64,000 nucleotides of DNA from positions 1 to 64,000 of the forward strand of contig JAXFOK010000060.1 in NCBI GenBank assembly GCA_034180415.1, given 5' to 3'. This DNA comes from CAKMMH01 sp927798255. Its GTDB lineage: Bacteria; Bdellovibrionota_C; UBA2361; CAKMMH01. Shown piece by piece: positions 16,659 to 26,499 of this stretch. Position numbers and translations under genes: made by a program. Every line of letters begins with the position of its first letter. The first letter of the stretch is position 1. The notes under the pieces are model-generated. The model was not told the origin of the DNA. It saw only the letters and a program-made list of their open reading frames with translations, and did not search any database.

Positions 16659-18008
16659 ATGGACAATCTTCTCACGCTCTTAATATTCTTTGTTTCATTT
16701 AGTATCTTATTAATATTTTTTACTATTTCAAATTGGACACTAAGTAAAACTAAAAATATAAAACTAAAACACCTAGAGGAAAACTCAAAAAATTCACCTA
16801 ATTTTAAGTACATTTGGTATTTAGCTAAAAATCGCGAAAGAAGCTTATATACAACATATATTTATATTATAGTTACAAGCTTTATATTAGGAGTTTGCTT
16901 ATACAATATTTTAAGATTTTTAATTAATTATTTATCAAATTTTCTTTCAGCTAATTTTTCAATTATATTTAAAAGTCAAATAATATTATTTCCGATAGCA
17001 TCACTATCATTTTTATTTCTTACGATCTTTTTTATAGATTTAATAAAAGGTATTTCATCTTTTAATGCTGAAAAAACGTTAACCGTATTATCTCCTGTAT
17101 TATACTATTTTTGTAAAATTATTTCTTTTATTCCGCAATGCATCATAAATACTAACAATAAAATTTTAAAAGCGTTTGGAAAAGTTACAAGTAAACGTAC
17201 TACAAGTAGTGTATTATCTTCAAAAGATATTGAAGACTTAGTTGAAGAAAGTAGTCAAAATGGTTTAATCGAAAAAGAAGAAAAAGAGCTTCTTAAAGGT
17301 GTGATTAATTTTTCAGATACATGTGTTAAGGAAATAATGACCCCTCGTCACAAAATAGTTGCAGTTGAAACTGACGATACAATTTTAGAAGTTTCCAAAA
17401 TTTTTTCAAATGAAGGATTTAGTAGATTGGTAGTTTATGAAAAAGATTTAGATAACGTTAAAGGTATGGTTCTTGCAAAAGATATACTTACATACACGAC
17501 AAATAACAATCATAATATAAATGCTCTTAATAACCCTATAAAAACTTTAATGAGACAAGTTTATTTTGTAAGAGAAGATAAAGAAATTGACTCGTTGCTT
17601 CAAGAATTTAGAAAGAAAGGAAATCATCTTGCTGTTGTATTAGACGAACATGGTGGCGTTGAAGGAGTTATTACAATTGAAGATTTACTTGAGGAAATTG
17701 TTGGCGATATTATGGACGAACATGATATTCTTGAGCAAAATCAAAAAAACGAGACTCAAGTTACGAAAAATAAAGGCGGAGCAATTACTATACCAGGATT
17801 CCTTTCAATCCATGATTATAATGAAAGCTATAAGCCAATTATTCCTGAAGGAGAATACGAAACAGTTGCTGGATTTATGATAAAAATGCTATCAAAAATG
17901 CCTCAAAAAGGCGATGAATTTGTATATAACGATTACATATTTATTGTAAATAATGTAGTTGAACATCGAATTGACAAAATAATGATAACGCCTATTTTAG
18001 GAAAGTAA
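16659..18008 (+). CDS. CNNM/CorC-HlyC family protein (membrane domain with CBS pair)
   Basis: 449 residues. The N-terminal 170 residues have three to four hydrophobic helices, corresponding loosely to the CNNM/DUF21 domain. A linker (LVEESSQNGLIEKEEKELLKG) leads to two CBS domains (starting at VKEIMTPR and after a later KTLMRQVYFV) with the characteristic LAVVLDEHGGVEGVITIEDLLEEIVGDI. The CorC_HlyC domain lies at the end. Family members are linked to Mg2+/Co2+ export or tolerance, and the name hemolysin is historical. It starts 29 bases after the TetR gene, so it is probably co-transcribed. Confidence 0.87.
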   Translation: MDNLLTLLIFFVSFSILLIFFTISNWTLSKTKNIKLKHLEENSKNSPNFKYIWYLAKNRERSLYTTYIYIIVTSFILGVCLYNILRFLINYLSNFLSANFSIIFKSQIILFPIASLSFLFLTIFFIDLIKGISSFNAEKTLTVLSPVLYYFCKIISFIPQCIINTNNKILKAFGKVTSKRTTSSVLSSKDIEDLVEESSQNGLIEKEEKELLKGVINFSDTCVKEIMTPRHKIVAVETDDTILEVSKIFSNEGFSRLVVYEKDLDNVKGMVLAKDILTYTTNNNHNINALNNPIKTLMRQVYFVREDKEIDSLLQEFRKKGNHLAVVLDEHGGVEGVITIEDLLEEIVGDIMDEHDILEQNQKNETQVTKNKGGAITIPGFLSIHDYNESYKPIIPEGEYETVAGFMIKMLSKMPQKGDEFVYNDYIFIVNNVVEHRIDKIMITPILGK

Positions 18009-18029
18009 TTTTTTAAGAAAACGAAGATT

Positions 18030-18090
18030 AATCCCCCCCCCCACAGGGGATTAACTAAATTTTGCATAAATCAGTGTTTCCTTAAATTTT
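18030..18090. repeat. Decayed MITE-like element
   Basis: The right part (ATAAATCAGTGTTTCCTTAA) matches the right arm of the elements at 38126-38308 and 39123-39306. A poly-C/GGGG hairpin sits inside and a degenerate left arm (AAGAAAACGAAGATTAAT) precedes it. It is much shorter than the full copies, so probably internally deleted. Confidence 0.5.
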
Positions 18091-18092
18091 AA

Positions 18093-18147
18093 AAAAAGAA
18101 AAGCTGCATGTAAAAAATTTTACATGCAGCTTTTCTTTTTTTTTAGA
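18093..18147. terminator. Bidirectional hairpin terminator
   Basis: A near-perfect palindrome AAAAGCTGCATGTAAAA / TTTTACATGCAGCTTTT is flanked by A and T tracts. It lies between the convergent CBS-protein and OmpA genes and can terminate both. Confidence 0.88.
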
Positions 18148-18169
18148 ATGAAATTATTAAGCTTATAAA

Positions 18170-18952
18170 TTAGAAAGAAACTTCAACTCGCCTATTTACT
18201 GCTCTGCTTGGAGCGTCATTATCACTAAGAACTGGTCTTGTCTTTCCAAAGCTTACAGTTGAAATTCTATCTGCTGGAACTCCTAACGAAACAAGCTCAT
18301 CTCTTACAGCCTTAGCTCTATCCATTCCAAGTTGCTTATTATAAGAATCTGAACCTATGTAATCAGTGTGACCATTTAACACTACATTAACGCCAGGTTT
18401 TTCTTTTAACATATTAGCAATTACTCTAGCTTTTCCTTTTCCAAGAGTATTTAACGACCTTTTATTAAAATCGAAGTTAACATCAGGAACATAAATTTCT
18501 CTTACAGCCGTTGCATTGCAACCACCATTTTCACATGAGTTTTCATTGTAAGCGTAATTTTGTTCGTGTGTATCATTATGTCCTAATTCTATTCTTGAAC
18601 CTTTATTGTAATTGTAAGGAGGAATTTTGTTACAATCTGAATAGTCCGTATATGTATTAAAACAACTAGAGCTATCTCTATAATCAAATGGTTCTCTATA
18701 ACCAAAAACGCTTCTAGAAGTCTCACTAGAAGAAATTAAATAATCAATTGGCCTAATTATCCCTTCTCTTAATACCCAACCAATAGGATGAAGAATATAT
18801 GCTGCTATTCTTAATGGATGTGATTCACTTTCTCTATATCTTGGTTCTGTGTAATACTTTACAGTTCCGTTATCTTTTGGCAAAGCATCTTGTGCTATTG
18901 CAGTGGAAATAACACAGCAAATTGCAGTTACGAATAATAATACTTTTTTCAT
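18170..18952 (-). CDS. OmpA-family outer-membrane/peptidoglycan-binding lipoprotein-like protein
   Basis: 260 residues from the ATG at 18952, chosen because GGAG lies 6 bases upstream; a TTG four codons earlier is less likely. A Sec signal peptide (about residues 1-20, cleaved after AIA) is followed by about 130 residues of unfamiliar polar, Tyr/Asn-rich sequence. The C-terminal OmpA domain contains LNGHTDYIGS, the NKQLGMDRAKAVRDELV helix and a final RAVNRRVEV. The OmpA domain binds peptidoglycan. The N-terminal part does not look like an eight-strand beta barrel, so anchoring is uncertain. Its 5' leader contains an ACTCGC/GCGAGT inverted repeat near 19000. Confidence 0.87.
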   Translation of the reverse strand: MKKVLLFVTAICCVISTAIAQDALPKDNGTVKYYTEPRYRESESHPLRIAAYILHPIGWVLREGIIRPIDYLISSSETSRSVFGYREPFDYRDSSSCFNTYTDYSDCNKIPPYNYNKGSRIELGHNDTHEQNYAYNENSCENGGCNATAVREIYVPDVNFDFNKRSLNTLGKGKARVIANMLKEKPGVNVVLNGHTDYIGSDSYNKQLGMDRAKAVRDELVSLGVPADRISTVSFGKTRPVLSDNDAPSRAVNRRVEVSF

Positions 18953-19054
18953 TTCATTCTCCAATTTAAAAAACCAGTGTATTCTTTTTTGTTAAAGAAC
19001 TCGCGTAGACCTGGCCTAGCGTACTAATGCGAGTGTATACGTTATTAAAAACTA

Positions 19055-19140
19055 CTAAAAGATAACATTAATCAATGTTTTCTTAATTCTTTACAAAATA
19101 ATAAAAAATTATCAACATTAACTAATGCTTCCTAAGTTTT
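19055..19140. repeat. Two tandem solo arms of the MITE-like family
   Basis: AACATTAATCAATGTTTTCTTAA (about 19061) and ACATTAACTAATGCTTCCTAAG (about 19113) both follow the pattern ATTAATCAGTGTTTCCTTAA of the right arms at 18070, 38294 and 39286. They stand in the same orientation about 50 bases apart, upstream of the OmpA gene. Confidence 0.4.
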
Positions 19141-19189
19141 TAGACGCAAAAAAAATGAAAAATGTTCAAAAAATTTTTAAAAGATCTTT

Positions 19190-19990
19190 TTATTCTTCAA
19201 CTATTTGAAAAGACTCAATATTTATTGTTTTTTTACTTTCTGTTTCTACTTCTAGCACTACTCCATTAATTTGATTTTTTCCTACACTTAATTTGTATCC
19301 TTTTTCTCGTTTTCCCATAAGTCTATCAAGAGAATATGAAATATCCATACCTATAACACCATCTCTTGGTCCACACATACCAGCATCTGTAATATAACCT
19401 AAACCATTATTTAAAATTTTAGCATCTGAAGTCTGAACGTGAGTATGAGTTCCTAAAAGTGCTGATATTTTAGAGTCTAAATAATACCCCATGGCAAGTT
19501 TTTCAGAAGTTGCTTCTGCATGAAAATCAAGCAAGATAATATTATTTTTAACCTCACTATTTATCTTATCAACTATTTCTTTAGCTTTTACAAACGGACA
19601 AGTTACTTCTCGGGTTAAGAAAACTTTTCCAAGAAGTGAAAAGATTACTATGTTAGCATCACCAATTCTATATGATATATATTCCCTTGTAGCCTTATTA
19701 TCTTTATAATTACAAGGGGTTACACAAAAATTGTTTTCACTAGAATTTAAAAAATTTAAAATTGTATTATTACTAAAACTATGGTCGCCAAGTGTTATTA
19801 AATCAATCCCTGCATTTTTAAGCTCTATTGCTTCTTTTGCACCAAGCCCTGTACCACCAGATGCGTTTTCTGCATTTGCGATAAGTAACTGTAAATTATA
19901 GTTATTTTTAATTTTTGAAATATTTTCCTTAACAAAATTCCTACCACTACGCCCTACTATATCACCTAAAAAGCCAATATTAATTTTCAT
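19190..19990 (-). CDS. YmdB-type metallophosphoesterase (2',3'-cyclic nucleotide phosphodiesterase family)
   Basis: 266 residues, the length of the TIGR00282/YmdB family. Metal-binding segments are in place: LGDIVGRSGR (8-17), ANAENASGGTGL, LGDHSFS (family usually GNHxxD/W), LLDFHAEATSEK and LLGTHTHVQT. Members hydrolyse cyclic nucleotides and help set mRNA and biofilm programmes in Gram-positives. The gene is often next to rny in other genomes, but not here. Divergent from the receiver-domain gene, with an 88-base spacer. Confidence 0.88.
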   Translation of the reverse strand: MKINIGFLGDIVGRSGRNFVKENISKIKNNYNLQLLIANAENASGGTGLGAKEAIELKNAGIDLITLGDHSFSNNTILNFLNSSENNFCVTPCNYKDNKATREYISYRIGDANIVIFSLLGKVFLTREVTCPFVKAKEIVDKINSEVKNNIILLDFHAEATSEKLAMGYYLDSKISALLGTHTHVQTSDAKILNNGLGYITDAGMCGPRDGVIGMDISYSLDRLMGKREKGYKLSVGKNQINGVVLEVETESKKTINIESFQIVEE

Positions 19991-20078
19991 GTTGTCAAAT
20001 CCTAAAGTATTATAAAATTCTAGACGAGATTATACTATGATTTTCTGCTTTTTAAAATAAACCTGGAAATACTAAGAG

Positions 20079-20783
20079 ATGTTTGAATCAGAATTAAAAA
20101 TGTCAAATAGGGAAAAATCGCAAGCTACTATTCTGATAATAGAACCTGATAGTAATGAGAGAAATAATTTAAAAAACGCATTAAGAACCATTGGATTTAC
20201 AAATATAAGTGATTCACCTAACCATTTATCAGCATTAGAAAAAATTGAAGGACGTCATTTTAGTCATGTATTTTTTGATGTCAATGAAACAAATATGCCT
20301 ATAGTTGCATTTATCACAAAATTATTTGAGCTTGAAAATCATGTAATTGCAATTCCCTGTTCATCAAAACCTGAAATTGATAAAGTGTTTGATATGATGA
20401 TTCATGGAGCAAGAGGATTTTTAGTAAAACCTTTCACTATTGAGGGAGTAGATAATTCGGTTACAATGGCAACAAAAGGCGAACCTATTAATAGTTTAGT
20501 TCTTCAAGCAAAAGATAGAAATGAAGCACTTGTTGCGATAGTTATGGCAAGTACTGACAATATGGCAAGTATTCTAAGACAATCAAAACAATTTGAAACA
20601 GCAAAATTCGAAGTTCCTAAGCAATTAGCAAATCTTAACAACTCGATTAACCTTGCACATACATTTGCAAAAGGTGGTGATGATGAGCTTCTTGTAGCCT
20701 TGCAAAAATTTTGTATAGAACGAAGCAAAGGTCCATCTACAAGACTTGGAAGATTAAGAAAAAAATTACAACACGAAAGGTAG
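20079..20783 (+). CDS. Response-regulator receiver-domain protein
   Basis: About 234 residues. Residues 15-130 form a CheY-like receiver: an acidic pair at IIEPDS, a phospho-acceptor Asp in HVFFDVNE, and the signalling Lys in FLVKPF. The remaining 100 residues are helical and not a recognised output domain; there is no HTH, GGDEF or EAL. ATG at 20100 (MSNREKS) is an alternative start. No histidine kinase is adjacent. Confidence 0.78.
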   Translation: MFESELKMSNREKSQATILIIEPDSNERNNLKNALRTIGFTNISDSPNHLSALEKIEGRHFSHVFFDVNETNMPIVAFITKLFELENHVIAIPCSSKPEIDKVFDMMIHGARGFLVKPFTIEGVDNSVTMATKGEPINSLVLQAKDRNEALVAIVMASTDNMASILRQSKQFETAKFEVPKQLANLNNSINLAHTFAKGGDDELLVALQKFCIERSKGPSTRLGRLRKKLQHER

Positions 20784-21267
20784 AATATATGGTTTTAGGT
20801 AAAGATGTTAGCATATAAACATGATTAGAAATACCACCTACACAGATATTATAATGCTCTCTTTTTTAAATAATACATGAAGATTTGTAAGAGCATCACT
20901 TAGTGTTGTTTTTTCATAATTTTAATATGAAATGTTATGTAATATTTTTTAGTCCACCCCTTACGGGGTGATGTGTGTAGGGGGATTCCTTCGCACAACC
21001 AAGTATCATGCACAATTTTACTCACGCAAAATTGCTTATCTACTTGGCCAGCCGCACGTTCGTGCGTCTCCGAAGCGGCCTATGTCGCTTGTTTCACTCG
21101 CTTAAGGAACCCCTTCGGGTTTGTGATATTAAGCTGCTACCAGCTTACCAGTTTTCTGATACCAGATACCTGACACCTGCTAGGAGTTGGCTTCAGGTTT
21201 CCGGTCTCAGATTACAGATTGTAGAAAACAACTACCTACCACCTAAAACCCGTTACCTAAAACTTTA
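20784..21267. other. Convergent intergenic region with hairpin cluster and degenerate repeats
   Basis: Between convergent genes. The stretch 20953-21125 is GC-richer and nearly all foldable: CACCCC-TTAC-GGGGTG, CCAAGTA...TACTTGG enclosing CAATTTT...AAAATTG, and CGCACG-TT-CGTGCG, with an outer GGGGATTCCTT/AAGGAACCCC pairing. From 21130 to about 21240 come degenerate CCAGATACCTGACACC-type repeats. I do not believe the short ORFs called here are genes. Confidence 0.6.
21130..21245. repeat. Degenerate CAGATACC/CCTGACACC-type short repeats
   Basis: A run of 7-9-base units such as ACCAGATACC, CTGACACCTG, TTCAGGTTTCC and CTCAGATTAC. Similar tracts occur at 30885-31020, 40229-40318 and 56526-56668, and a short one at about 47823-47860. 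The units are imperfect, so this is a family by composition and spacing rather than an exact repeat. Confidence 0.5.
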
Positions 21268-24200
21268 TTATATACTAACTAATTTCTTAATAATTTTTGT
21301 TAAATATTTAATAATAAATAATGCCCCCCAAAGTGCCCAAAAAACTATAAACACTTTATAGTAAATAATACTCACTGAATATATCTCTGGCATTGGCAAA
21401 ATGTTACCTACAATATCTTCATACCAAACTAAAAGTGTAGAAGTTAAATTCATATATGAACCATTACCAGCAATCCACATATTTGGAGTTACACCTAAAA
21501 GTGCAATTCTTATAAGATTACAAAAGCCAAATATTGCAAGAATTCCGAAAAATAAATATACCTTTATACCTGAATTTCTATTTTTCTTACCACAACTTAC
21601 TGAAAGATTACCTTCGCTATTATTAACATCGCTATTTACGATCTCATTTACCACACTTAATCTTTTTCTCATTACAAAATCACCAGATATTAACCATACA
21701 ATTAACAAAAATGAATCGACGTATGATTGAAGTAAACTACAACCTAAAAGAAGAATAAACCATTCTTTAAATGAGATTGAAGATTTTAATACATATTTTA
21801 AAATTGCGGCAAAAATAATTATAATAGGAAACGTTACCCAAAATAACACACATGCTCCCATCTTTGGTCCCCTTGCCCATAACAAAAATCGTTTTGCATT
21901 ATTTTTTTCAAATTTTGCTTTAATAATAGAGTTTACAGATTCAATATTTGTGTTAATTTTGGGAAGGACATACCTTGTTTTCCAATTAAGAGGCGCTTTA
22001 AACATAAGCTTAACTGTCTGCTCTGAAGGTATTAATTCAAGATTAACTTTTAAAGAATCTTGCGTTTCTGAAGTACATGGCACCTTGTTATAATTTATAT
22101 AGCAAGACTCAAGTTTAAACTCTTTTGGAAATATAAATTCATGCTTTCCACCTTGAGAAGAACGAATTACAAATTTCATTTCTGCGCTAAGTTCTTTTTC
22201 AGCTAACAAATAATTAATCTCTGAACGAGTTATCGTTTCTACTGGTGCATCAGCATTTTTAATAGCCGAAATCGAAATAAATAACGTTTCCTTTTTTCTT
22301 GGAACCCAATACCTAACATTGTTATTAATTATTTCAGGTATACCTTTATATGAAACTTGCCAACTTTCACTTTGGAAGACCTTCCACGATTCAAATACAA
22401 AATCTATATCTTGAGATTTAAGCTCAATATAATCAACAATCGGAAGTCTTGATTCTATAGTTTTATAACTATCCCCTTTTGCAAAATCTATACGCGCTAC
22501 ATCATTTTTAACATCTATATTTGATGTTAACACTTTTTCGTTTTTTGTTAATTTTAATTCAAGTGTTGATGCCGTGTCAGTGTTTCCAAACTTTGAAATT
22601 TTAGTAATAAGTTTGTACTCAGTATCGTTAAATATTAATTCTTTTTCTATAAAATAATAAGAGGATAACTCTAGATTTAATTTTGTTTCATTTTGCTTAT
22701 TATCATTTTCTATAGCACTTTCAGTTAATGATTTTACTCTTCTTAATTTAAAATCTTTAACAAATGTACTTTGTCCTAAATATTCATATCCAGATAAATT
22801 CACGTTTAGTTTTGAAATCGGTTTTTCAAAAACAAAGTTTGGCATATTTAAGTTTTGTAACGTAAATTTTATCTTAACATCATGAATTCCCTTATATAAG
22901 AAAACCCAAATATTATTATCAGTTGTTTTGATGGCTCTTTTTATACTGTCATTATCAACTAAAATTTCATCAATAACATAATCTTGACTATTTTTTATTA
23001 TAGGAAATGCAGAATCTGAAATCACATTAAGTTTTAAAGTAATAGAGGCACTTTTATCTGAAACTTTTAAGTCCCCCGAAGAAATACTTGCACAAGTTGG
23101 AGCGCAATTTGGTGCTTTATCTACATTAGCTTTTACATATTCTCTCAACTCATTAAGTTGCGCCTCACTTGGAAAATCAGCATTTGCACTATTTACATTA
23201 AAGCTTAAAAGTCCTACAAAGCATAACATTAAGCAAGTAACGATTTTTGGAAATTTATTTAATATAAACTCCCTAACTTTTGTATACGTCGTAAAATTAA
23301 TAAGTAAAATGAATAGCCATCCTAAAAATATTGCTCTTAAAAAACTTATAATTAAATTCATAGTTGGAGTTAAATAAGTAATTTTAATTTTTTGATTACT
23401 ATCTTTTATATCTTCATTTATTTTTACAATAGTCGAACCATTCCACATAGGTTTTCCAAATCCAGTAGGAATTGCTAAACTTGAATTCTTAATAAGCACT
23501 TCTTCTCTTGGTACATTAACTCCTAAAACTTCTGCCTCCTCTGTAACAGTATCCACATCATACATAGCCTGGCTACCAAAACTTTTACTAAGGGCTCTAT
23601 TAGAGGCACCTACCATTTGATTACCATTTATAGAATAAGATTTCCTTTTCATGTTGTTAGTATAGTAATTAGTTTGATTTTCCTTTGAAATATCAAATCC
23701 TAATTGCGGATATACGGACCTTCTAACATCATCAATGACAAACGGAAGAACAAAAATTAGCAATAAAATAATAATAATATTTTTAATTCTATTAAAAAGA
23801 TTAAAATAGAACCTTTTCTTTTCATTATTATAAAGAAGTGTAGATATAAAGTGAAAGAAAGTGATTAGTATTAACGGTAAATACAAAGAAACTTCTGTAT
23901 TATGAACAAGAATCATTGAAATAAGTGAAACAATACCAAGTTTTAATGAGAATACTTTAACAATAATGCAAAATGTTAAACATAAATAAAAAAGTCTAAG
24001 TAAATTCCATTTACTAACCCAAGAATAGTAATCATTTTTTATGTTTGAAATATTAAAAATTTTCCACTGTGAAGGAAGATGTAATGTTAAAGTAGACTTA
24101 TTTTTAGTAAAACTATATGGGGTTAGCGTAAACTCATTGATATTTGAGTATCTTCCTTCGCTTTCTATCTTAACACTTCCTTGATGTAAATTAATTCCTG

Positions 24201-25476
24201 TATTTGAAGTATCTTTATCAATAAAAAGAGGAACATCTACATTATTAACATTAGCTTTTGCTATATGAAAATCTTTATTAACAATCATTATACCTTCTTT
24301 TTTAACATTTCCAGATAATGAATCAGAAACAAAATAGCCATCTCCTTTAAAATTTAACCAAAAATTCCTATTAATTGTTAATTCATTTTTAGCGTCAATT
24401 ACAGGCGCTCTATCTTTCTCTAGAATATTAAAACTTTCATTTTCATTAATTTCATAAACTCGCATACTACTATCGCTAATTGGATAACCAAAATTAATAG
24501 GTGCTACATTTCTTACTCCAGAAATTTGAGTGGTCCTTAATACATTATTTATGGTATATCCCCATATTTCTTTGTCTGGAAAAGCTTTTGTGGATTTAAA
24601 AAACAAGAGTTTTTGTGGAATATCATTTAGAATCGAGTCTATTTTTATTTCATAACTTCCTCTTCTAACTTTAAAAATAAAGTTATTATCCTTATCAAAT
24701 CTTACAGGGAGAGCAGAGGTTATATTAAAAATGCGTGAATTAGGGAAAATAATTTTTCCGAAATTTTCATCTCTTTCTTTACCTGAAGCATTTATTCTCA
24801 ATAAAGTAGTAACCTTAAAAGGTACATCATCTTCTAAAATTCTTCTTACTTGAATATCAAGACTGTCGTTAAATTCATCTTGCGTTTCTTCTTGATCATT
24901 TTGCACCATTTCATTTTTTATTGCTAATTGTAATTTATTATTTATGATACTTATATTATCTTCTTTATTACCATCTTTTCTAAATTGAATAATTGCAACT
25001 TTTTCAGGAAGTGTGATTTCTGTGCTATTATTTTCTATATCTACAATACCTTTTATTTCATGTGCGCCTTTTTTTAAGAATACATATGGATAAGTCCCTT
25101 TATATATAATTGGTAAATTTTCATCGCCTTCCTTGACATTCTTAGGAAGCATACTTTTATCTCCCATAAGTTTTACAAATGAATCTTCATAAAGGAATAC
25201 ATTCTGAGTAAATGAAATTTTATCACCTTCTAAATTAATTTTTAGAGAAGTTATAAAATCACAAAACATAGTTTCATAATTACTTGAGCTTCGTGGGCAT
25301 TTATTTATCTTTATGTCCTTTGACACCCAAGCTATCCAAGGCTTTAATGAATCCGGAACATTATCTTTCCATGAATCATCATCTGAAAAAGCACAAGTCG
25401 AAAAAATAAAAAACATTATGCAAAATGAAATTACTAAAATACTAAAAGGACTTTTATTAAAATCTTTTTTGTTCAT
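21268..25476 (-). CDS. Large membrane protein with internally duplicated extracytoplasmic region
   Basis: 1402 residues; I do not recognise the family. A signal peptide or anchor lies at about residues 12-30 (ISFCIMFFIFSTCAFS). It is followed by a large extracytoplasmic beta-rich region, a hydrophobic block (about 490-600), another hydrophobic pair (about 705-765), a second extracytoplasmic region, and C-terminal helices (about 1250-1395). The two extracytoplasmic regions look related. Both begin with a PWI/NCAPTC-like Cys segment followed by GDxxS strands, and both contain a FLxKGxHxxKI-type motif (VFLKKGAHEIKG and VFLYKGIHDVKI). The gene is single. Envelope assembly or surface display is possible, but nothing supports a specific role. 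Confidence 0.6.
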   Translation of the reverse strand: MNKKDFNKSPFSILVISFCIMFFIFSTCAFSDDDSWKDNVPDSLKPWIAWVSKDIKINKCPRSSSNYETMFCDFITSLKINLEGDKISFTQNVFLYEDSFVKLMGDKSMLPKNVKEGDENLPIIYKGTYPYVFLKKGAHEIKGIVDIENNSTEITLPEKVAIIQFRKDGNKEDNISIINNKLQLAIKNEMVQNDQEETQDEFNDSLDIQVRRILEDDVPFKVTTLLRINASGKERDENFGKIIFPNSRIFNITSALPVRFDKDNNFIFKVRRGSYEIKIDSILNDIPQKLLFFKSTKAFPDKEIWGYTINNVLRTTQISGVRNVAPINFGYPISDSSMRVYEINENESFNILEKDRAPVIDAKNELTINRNFWLNFKGDGYFVSDSLSGNVKKEGIMIVNKDFHIAKANVNNVDVPLFIDKDTSNTGINLHQGSVKIESEGRYSNINEFTLTPYSFTKNKSTLTLHLPSQWKIFNISNIKNDYYSWVSKWNLLRLFYLCLTFCIIVKVFSLKLGIVSLISMILVHNTEVSLYLPLILITFFHFISTLLYNNEKKRFYFNLFNRIKNIIIILLLIFVLPFVIDDVRRSVYPQLGFDISKENQTNYYTNNMKRKSYSINGNQMVGASNRALSKSFGSQAMYDVDTVTEEAEVLGVNVPREEVLIKNSSLAIPTGFGKPMWNGSTIVKINEDIKDSNQKIKITYLTPTMNLIISFLRAIFLGWLFILLINFTTYTKVREFILNKFPKIVTCLMLCFVGLLSFNVNSANADFPSEAQLNELREYVKANVDKAPNCAPTCASISSGDLKVSDKSASITLKLNVISDSAFPIIKNSQDYVIDEILVDNDSIKRAIKTTDNNIWVFLYKGIHDVKIKFTLQNLNMPNFVFEKPISKLNVNLSGYEYLGQSTFVKDFKLRRVKSLTESAIENDNKQNETKLNLELSSYYFIEKELIFNDTEYKLITKISKFGNTDTASTLELKLTKNEKVLTSNIDVKNDVARIDFAKGDSYKTIESRLPIVDYIELKSQDIDFVFESWKVFQSESWQVSYKGIPEIINNNVRYWVPRKKETLFISISAIKNADAPVETITRSEINYLLAEKELSAEMKFVIRSSQGGKHEFIFPKEFKLESCYINYNKVPCTSETQDSLKVNLELIPSEQTVKLMFKAPLNWKTRYVLPKINTNIESVNSIIKAKFEKNNAKRFLLWARGPKMGACVLFWVTFPIIIIFAAILKYVLKSSISFKEWFILLLGCSLLQSYVDSFLLIVWLISGDFVMRKRLSVVNEIVNSDVNNSEGNLSVSCGKKNRNSGIKVYLFFGILAIFGFCNLIRIALLGVTPNMWIAGNGSYMNLTSTLLVWYEDIVGNILPMPEIYSVSIIYYKVFIVFWALWGALFIIKYLTKIIKKLVSI

Positions 25477-25623
25477 ATGCTCGTAACCTTATTATTCTAT
25501 TAAATTAATAAACTATTAATGAAAAGCTAAAACCAATAGTTAGTATATACAAATTATAATATGCAAAAAAGATCTTAAAAAACACCTAGATATACTCATA
25601 ATATATTAATATTATTAACTAAT

Positions 25624-26499
25624 TTAAATTGCTATTTCGTACTCGGTGTTTTCTTTTTTAGTTAAACTAGAATTAGAACCAAAATTTAAAGATTCATTTA
25701 TAGATAATTTATTTAAATTTTTATTATTAAAATCTTTACTAATATCATATAAATTTGTTGGGATATATCCAAGTGCTTCAACATAGCACTTTGTATTAGG
25801 GTCAATTTGGTTTAAAACTTTCATAGCCTCATTAAAGGCGCATTCTTTTGTATTAGTATTTTCACTAATATGTGCTAAAAACAACGCTTTTAAATTTTCA
25901 TGATAAATTTTTTTTAGAAACTCGCCTGCTTGTAAATTTGATAAATGTCCATAACTTGATGCTATTCTCTTTTTTAGGTGATACGGGTAATCAGAAATTT
26001 GAAGCATAATAGGGTCGTGATTAAACTCTAATATCATCATGCTAACATCTTTAAAAAAATCTTCTAAAATATCTGTTGTAACACCAACATCGGTCAAATA
26101 ACCTATCGTTTGACCTTTTGAAGAAATTTTAAAAGACAACGAATCTAGCGCATCATGAAAAGTAGGTGCTGTACTAATACATAAATCTTTCACTTTATAT
26201 GTAGAAAATTCATTAATAAGAGTTGGCTCATAAGGTTCTTTTATGCATTTTAAAGTTTCACAAGTCCCATAAACTGGCACATGAAACTTTTTACTAAATA
26301 AGCTTATTCCCTTTATATGATCATAATGAGAGTGTGTTACAAAAATTGCGTCAAGTTTTTGAGGATCTACTTCTATGTTTCTTAATGCAATTTCACACTT
26401 CTTGCAAGAAAGTCCACAATCAATTAAAATACTCGTGTTTTGTGTTTCTATATAAGTTGAATTTGCTTTACTGCCACTAGATAAAACTGAACATTTCAT
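25624..26499 (-). CDS. Metallo-beta-lactamase-fold hydrolase (YycJ/WalJ-like)
   Basis: 291 residues. The metal motif HSHYDH (in FVTHSHYDHIKG, about residue 57) is intact, the start MKCSVLSSGSKANSTYIE is typical of the YycJ subgroup, and later metal ligands appear in GYLTDVG, LEFNHD and a final H (FLAHIS). YycJ-like proteins are putative nucleases or hydrolases linked to DNA repair or cell wall control in other bacteria. Divergent from the HAD gene. Confidence 0.85.
   Translation of the reverse strand: MKCSVLSSGSKANSTYIETQNTSILIDCGLSCKKCEIALRNIEVDPQKLDAIFVTHSHYDHIKGISLFSKKFHVPVYGTCETLKCIKEPYEPTLINEFSTYKVKDLCISTAPTFHDALDSLSFKISSKGQTIGYLTDVGVTTDILEDFFKDVSMMILEFNHDPIMLQISDYPYHLKKRIASSYGHLSNLQAGEFLKKIYHENLKALFLAHISENTNTKECAFNEAMKVLNQIDPNTKCYVEALGYIPTNLYDISKDFNNKNLNKLSINESLNFGSNSSLTKKENTEYEIAI

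Noticed and set aside
20973..21361. Overlapping plus-strand ORFs in the intergenic region at 21 kb
   Set aside because: They run through hairpins and degenerate repeats, have no ribosome site and overlap the end of a real convergent gene.
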